Shown piece by piece: positions 6,899-8,919 of a stretch of DNA of 8,919 bases. The notes under the pieces were generated by a model that worked only from the letters and a program-made list of their open reading frames with translations, did no database searches and was not told where the DNA came from. Source of the stretch: Oscillospiraceae bacterium (GTDB lineage Bacteria > Bacillota > Clostridia > Oscillospirales > Oscillospiraceae); NCBI GenBank assembly GCA_031255955.1, contig JAIRRO010000089.1:1-8919 (forward strand), in the 5' to 3' direction. How positions within the stretch are numbered: position 1 is the first letter of the stretch; each line of letters opens with the position of its first letter. A program made the position numbers and the translations under genes.

Positions 6899-6923
6899 AG
6901 CCCACGCGGGGCAAAAATTGCAC

Positions 6924-6958
6924 ACAATAATACAAATACAATAATGCAAATACAATAA
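6924..6958 (+). repeat. AT-rich 14-bp tandem repeat (2.5 copies) before the IMP cyclohydrolase gene
   Basis: The unit ACAATAATRCAAAT occurs at 6924-6937 and 6938-6951 with a single A/G difference, and a third copy is cut after ACAATAA (6952-6958), where it runs into the ribosome binding site AAGGAG (6957-6962). It is A-rich, almost free of G, and very unlike the GC-rich surroundings. It occupies the only real gap in the purine operon. Possible roles are an unstructured ribosome loading region or a weak internal promoter (AATAAT at 6940-6945 lies 16 bases after a poor TTGCAC at 6918-6923); neither is shown by sequence alone. Confidence 0.75.
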
Positions 6959-6971
6959 GGAGCGGACGACT

Positions 6972-7730
6972 ATGGCAATACGGGAAATACGCGGCGGCGC
7001 GCGGAGCTTCACCTTTACGGAATTTCTTGAGGACTATTTATCGCGTCGGCGGTATCCGGGGCGCGGGATAATTTTGGGGCAGGATATGATGGTGTATTTC
7101 ATCACGGGACGCAGCGAAAACACGCGCAACCGCGTGCTGCGCCGCACGATGGATGGGCTTCGTACAGAGGCGTTTGACCCCGAAAAGCTCACCGACCCCA
7201 GCCTTGTGATATATAACGCTGTCAGGCGCGCGCCCAATGGTTTCGTGGTGACGAACGGCAGCCAGACGGACGATGTGCTTGCCGCGCTGATGAGATATGA
7301 CGGCGACGAAGGGGCAAGCGGCTGCTTCACGCACGCCGTGTACGGCTTTAGCTATGAGCCTGACCCGCCGCTTTACACCCCGCGCATATCGGGGTATCTT
7401 GACAGCGAAAACGGAGTTTATGAGCTGGCGATAGCGCGCAGCTATGACGCGGGCTCCCGCGTCGGCTGTGAACGCGCCGCGTGGACATATGACAGCGGCG
7501 ATGCGCATTTCATATCCACATATGACGACGACGGCGACCCGCCGCCCTCCTTCACCGGCGAGCCTATACGCATAACGGACTATCCGGAGAGCAGCGCCGA
7601 GCTGGCGGAGCTTGTATGGAACGCGCTTGACCGCCAAAACCGCATCGCGCTGTACGCGTTGTTCGGAGATAACGGCGGCGAGGCTTGGCGCGACGTGATA
7701 ATAAACGCGCGGGAGGAGGAACAGCGATGA
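6972..7730 (+). CDS. purO: IMP cyclohydrolase, PurO-type (stand-alone)
   Basis: A 252-residue protein I recognise as the PurO-like IMP cyclohydrolase family (first described in archaea, also found in many Clostridia). It closes the ring of FAICAR to give IMP, the last step of the pathway. It is unrelated to the MGS-like cyclohydrolase domain of bifunctional PurH. Conserved-looking blocks are YPGRGIILG (28-36), YFITGRSENTRNRV (42-55), LRTEAFDP (63-70), DPSLVIYNAVR (75-85), VTNGSQTDDV (93-102), TPRISG (136-141) and GDPPPSFTGEP (188-198). The ATG follows AAGGAG (6957-6962) by 9 bases. The stop overlaps the start of the AICAR transformylase gene as ATGA, so the enzymes of the last two steps are translationally linked. 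The symbol follows the archaeal name; assignment by recalled family pattern, fairly sure. Confidence 0.88.
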   Translation: MAIREIRGGARSFTFTEFLEDYLSRRRYPGRGIILGQDMMVYFITGRSENTRNRVLRRTMDGLRTEAFDPEKLTDPSLVIYNAVRRAPNGFVVTNGSQTDDVLAALMRYDGDEGASGCFTHAVYGFSYEPDPPLYTPRISGYLDSENGVYELAIARSYDAGSRVGCERAAWTYDSGDAHFISTYDDDGDPPPSFTGEPIRITDYPESSAELAELVWNALDRQNRIALYALFGDNGGEAWRDVIINAREEEQR

Positions 7731-8905
7731 CAGAGCTTGAGTTGAAATACGGCTGCAATCCCAATCAAAGACCCTCCAGAGTATTCATGCGCGAGGGCGA
7801 GCTGCCGATTACCGTGCTAAACGGCAGACCGGGCTATATAAACCTGCTGGACGCGCTGAATTCATATCAGCTTGCCCGCGAGCTTCAGGACGCCTTGGGT
7901 ATCCCCGCGGCGGCGAGCTTTAAGCACGTTTCCCCGGCGGGCGCCGCCGTCGGACTGCCGCTGACGGAAACAGAGCGGCTGATGTTTTTCGCGCCGGAGG
8001 GCGAAATCTCCCCTCAGGCGGCGGCATATATTCGCGCCCGCGGGGCTGACAGAGTCAGCTCTTACGGCGACTGGGCGGCGCTGTCCGATGTGTGCGACGA
8101 GGACACGGCGCGCGCGCTTGCGCCGGAGGTGTCGGACGGCGTCATAGCGCCGGATTACACACCCGCGGCGCTTGAAATTCTGCAAAAAAAGCGGCGCGGC
8201 AACTACACAATATTGCAAATTGACCCCAAATACACACCCGCGCCGCTTGAGCGCCGCGACGTGTACGGCATAACCTTTGAGCAGGGGCGAAACGCCATAA
8301 AAATAGATGGAACGCTGCTTGAAGGGCTCGTCACGAAAAACGGCGCCATACCACCTGCGGCGCGGCGAGACCTGATAATCGCGATGATAACGCTGAAATA
8401 TACGCAGTCCAATTCCGTAGCCTTCGCCAAGGACGGCGGCGCGATAGGCATCGGCGCGGGGCAGCAGAGCCGCATACATTGCACGCGACTCGCAGCCGGA
8501 AAGGCGGATAATTGGTATCTGCGGAGCCACCCGAAAACGCTTGCCCTGCCGTTTCTGCCGGATATAGCGCGCGTCGCGCGGGACAACGCGATTGAGGCGT
8601 ACATTTCTCCCGGTGACGACGGCGAGGATATTTTGTCCGATACCCGCTGGCAGGAGCTTTTCACGCACCGCCCGGAGCCGCTGACGACAGCGGAGCGCCG
8701 CGAATGGATAGCCGCGACGACGGACGCCGCGCTTGCATCCGACGCCTTTTTCCCGTTCGGGGACAACATCGAGCGCGCCGTGCGCTCCGGCGTGAAATAC
8801 ATCGCCCAGCCCGGCGGCTCAATCCGCGACGCGGACGTCATCGACGCTTGCGACAAGCACGGCGTCGCCATGGCGTTCACGGGAGTGAGGCTGTTTTTGC
8901 ATTAG
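7727..8905 (+). CDS. purH: AICAR formyltransferase, stand-alone (lacks the PurH cyclohydrolase domain)
   Basis: A 392-residue enzyme that formylates AICAR to FAICAR using 10-formyltetrahydrofolate. It corresponds only to the transformylase half of bifunctional PurH (about 510-590 residues); the N-terminal MGS-like cyclohydrolase domain is absent. Signatures: LKYGCNPNQ (6-14), SFKHVSPAG (64-72) with the likely catalytic Lys66-His67 pair, EVSDGVIAPDY (134-144), LKYTQSNSVAFAKDG (223-237), GIGAGQQSRIHC (241-252), SDAFFPFGDNIE (338-349) and QPGGSIRD (361-368). The frame is open back to an ATG at 7685, but that lies inside the preceding gene; the ATG at 7727 overlaps its TGA stop and is preceded by GGAGGAGGA (7712-7720). 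After TAG at 8903-8905 only 14 G-rich bases remain, with no visible terminator, so the operon may continue (purD is a common next gene). The symbol is given by homology to the PurH C-terminal half. Confidence 0.93.
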   Translation: MTELELKYGCNPNQRPSRVFMREGELPITVLNGRPGYINLLDALNSYQLARELQDALGIPAAASFKHVSPAGAAVGLPLTETERLMFFAPEGEISPQAAAYIRARGADRVSSYGDWAALSDVCDEDTARALAPEVSDGVIAPDYTPAALEILQKKRRGNYTILQIDPKYTPAPLERRDVYGITFEQGRNAIKIDGTLLEGLVTKNGAIPPAARRDLIIAMITLKYTQSNSVAFAKDGGAIGIGAGQQSRIHCTRLAAGKADNWYLRSHPKTLALPFLPDIARVARDNAIEAYISPGDDGEDILSDTRWQELFTHRPEPLTTAERREWIAATTDAALASDAFFPFGDNIERAVRSGVKYIAQPGGSIRDADVIDACDKHGVAMAFTGVRLFLH

Positions 8906-8919
8906 GTGGTGGGTGGCGA

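Noticed and set aside
6900..6912. Small GC hairpin (GCCC, loop ACGCG, GGGC) just after the purN stop
   Set aside because: Only a 4-bp stem with no following T run on the plus strand; too weak to call a terminator, and operon continuity is expected.
7038..7637. Minus-strand open frame of 199 codons opposite the IMP cyclohydrolase gene
   Set aside because: Shadow of the real gene; composition is Arg/Val/Ala-rich, with no motif or convincing ribosome binding site seen.
7862..8668. Long minus-strand open frame (268 codons) opposite the AICAR transformylase gene
   Set aside because: It is antisense to a clearly conserved gene, is Arg/Ala/Val-rich with no recognisable domain, and is expected from GC-rich codon use on the opposite strand.
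8203..8880. Minus-strand open frame of 225 codons opposite the end of the AICAR transformylase gene
   Set aside because: Ser/Ala/Arg-rich antisense shadow of conserved coding sequence.
8906..8919. Possible start of a next gene or terminator after the AICAR transformylase gene
   Set aside because: Fourteen G-rich bases are too few to support either; no hairpin is visible.

Overview
The window is GC-rich and almost fully coding. It most resembles a high-GC member of the Clostridia (Firmicutes). The evidence is near-consensus sigma-A-type promoters, strong AGGAGG-type ribosome binding sites, a PBP2 with an SCN motif, a clostridial-type PurN, and IMP synthesis split into a PurO-type cyclohydrolase plus a stand-alone AICAR transformylase. 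The assignment is inferred from gene content; there is no rRNA or marker that fixes the taxon.

Layout: two divergent gene clusters share one 161-bp control region (4526-4686). Leftwards (minus strand) runs a cell-elongation cluster: maf, mreC, mreD, mrdA (PBP2), then the first 153 codons of an AMP-binding acyl-CoA ligase that leaves the window at base 1. Rightwards (plus strand) runs a purine cluster: purE, purM, purN, a PurO-type IMP cyclohydrolase, and an AICAR formyltransferase lacking the cyclohydrolase domain of bifunctional PurH. It ends 14 bases before the window edge. I see no tRNA, rRNA, mobile element, CRISPR array or clear intrinsic terminator.

The minus-strand genes act at the membrane. 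MreC and MreD are parts of the rod complex that organises lateral wall synthesis, PBP2 is its transpeptidase, and Maf is a nucleotide pyrophosphatase often found beside mre genes. MreB and RodA, the usual partners, are not encoded here. The plus-strand genes supply steps of de novo purine synthesis: PurN (GAR to FGAR), PurM (FGAM to AIR), PurE (carboxylation branch, to CAIR), AICAR transformylase (AICAR to FAICAR) and IMP cyclohydrolase (FAICAR to IMP). Genes for PurF, PurD, PurL/Q/S, PurK, PurC and PurB are not in the window.

The genes are tightly packed. Four-base ATGA stop/start overlaps occur at mrdA/ligase, purE/purM and IMP cyclohydrolase/AICAR transformylase, and purN begins at a GTG overlapping the end of purM by 7 bases. 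The most notable points are the split PurH, the back-to-back promoters with -35 boxes 15 bp apart, an 11-bp-period direct repeat with a CCGAA core beside the purine operon, an AT-rich 14-bp tandem repeat before the cyclohydrolase gene, and an acyl-CoA ligase gene coupled to mrdA. This is mostly known housekeeping biology; I found no convincing new system.
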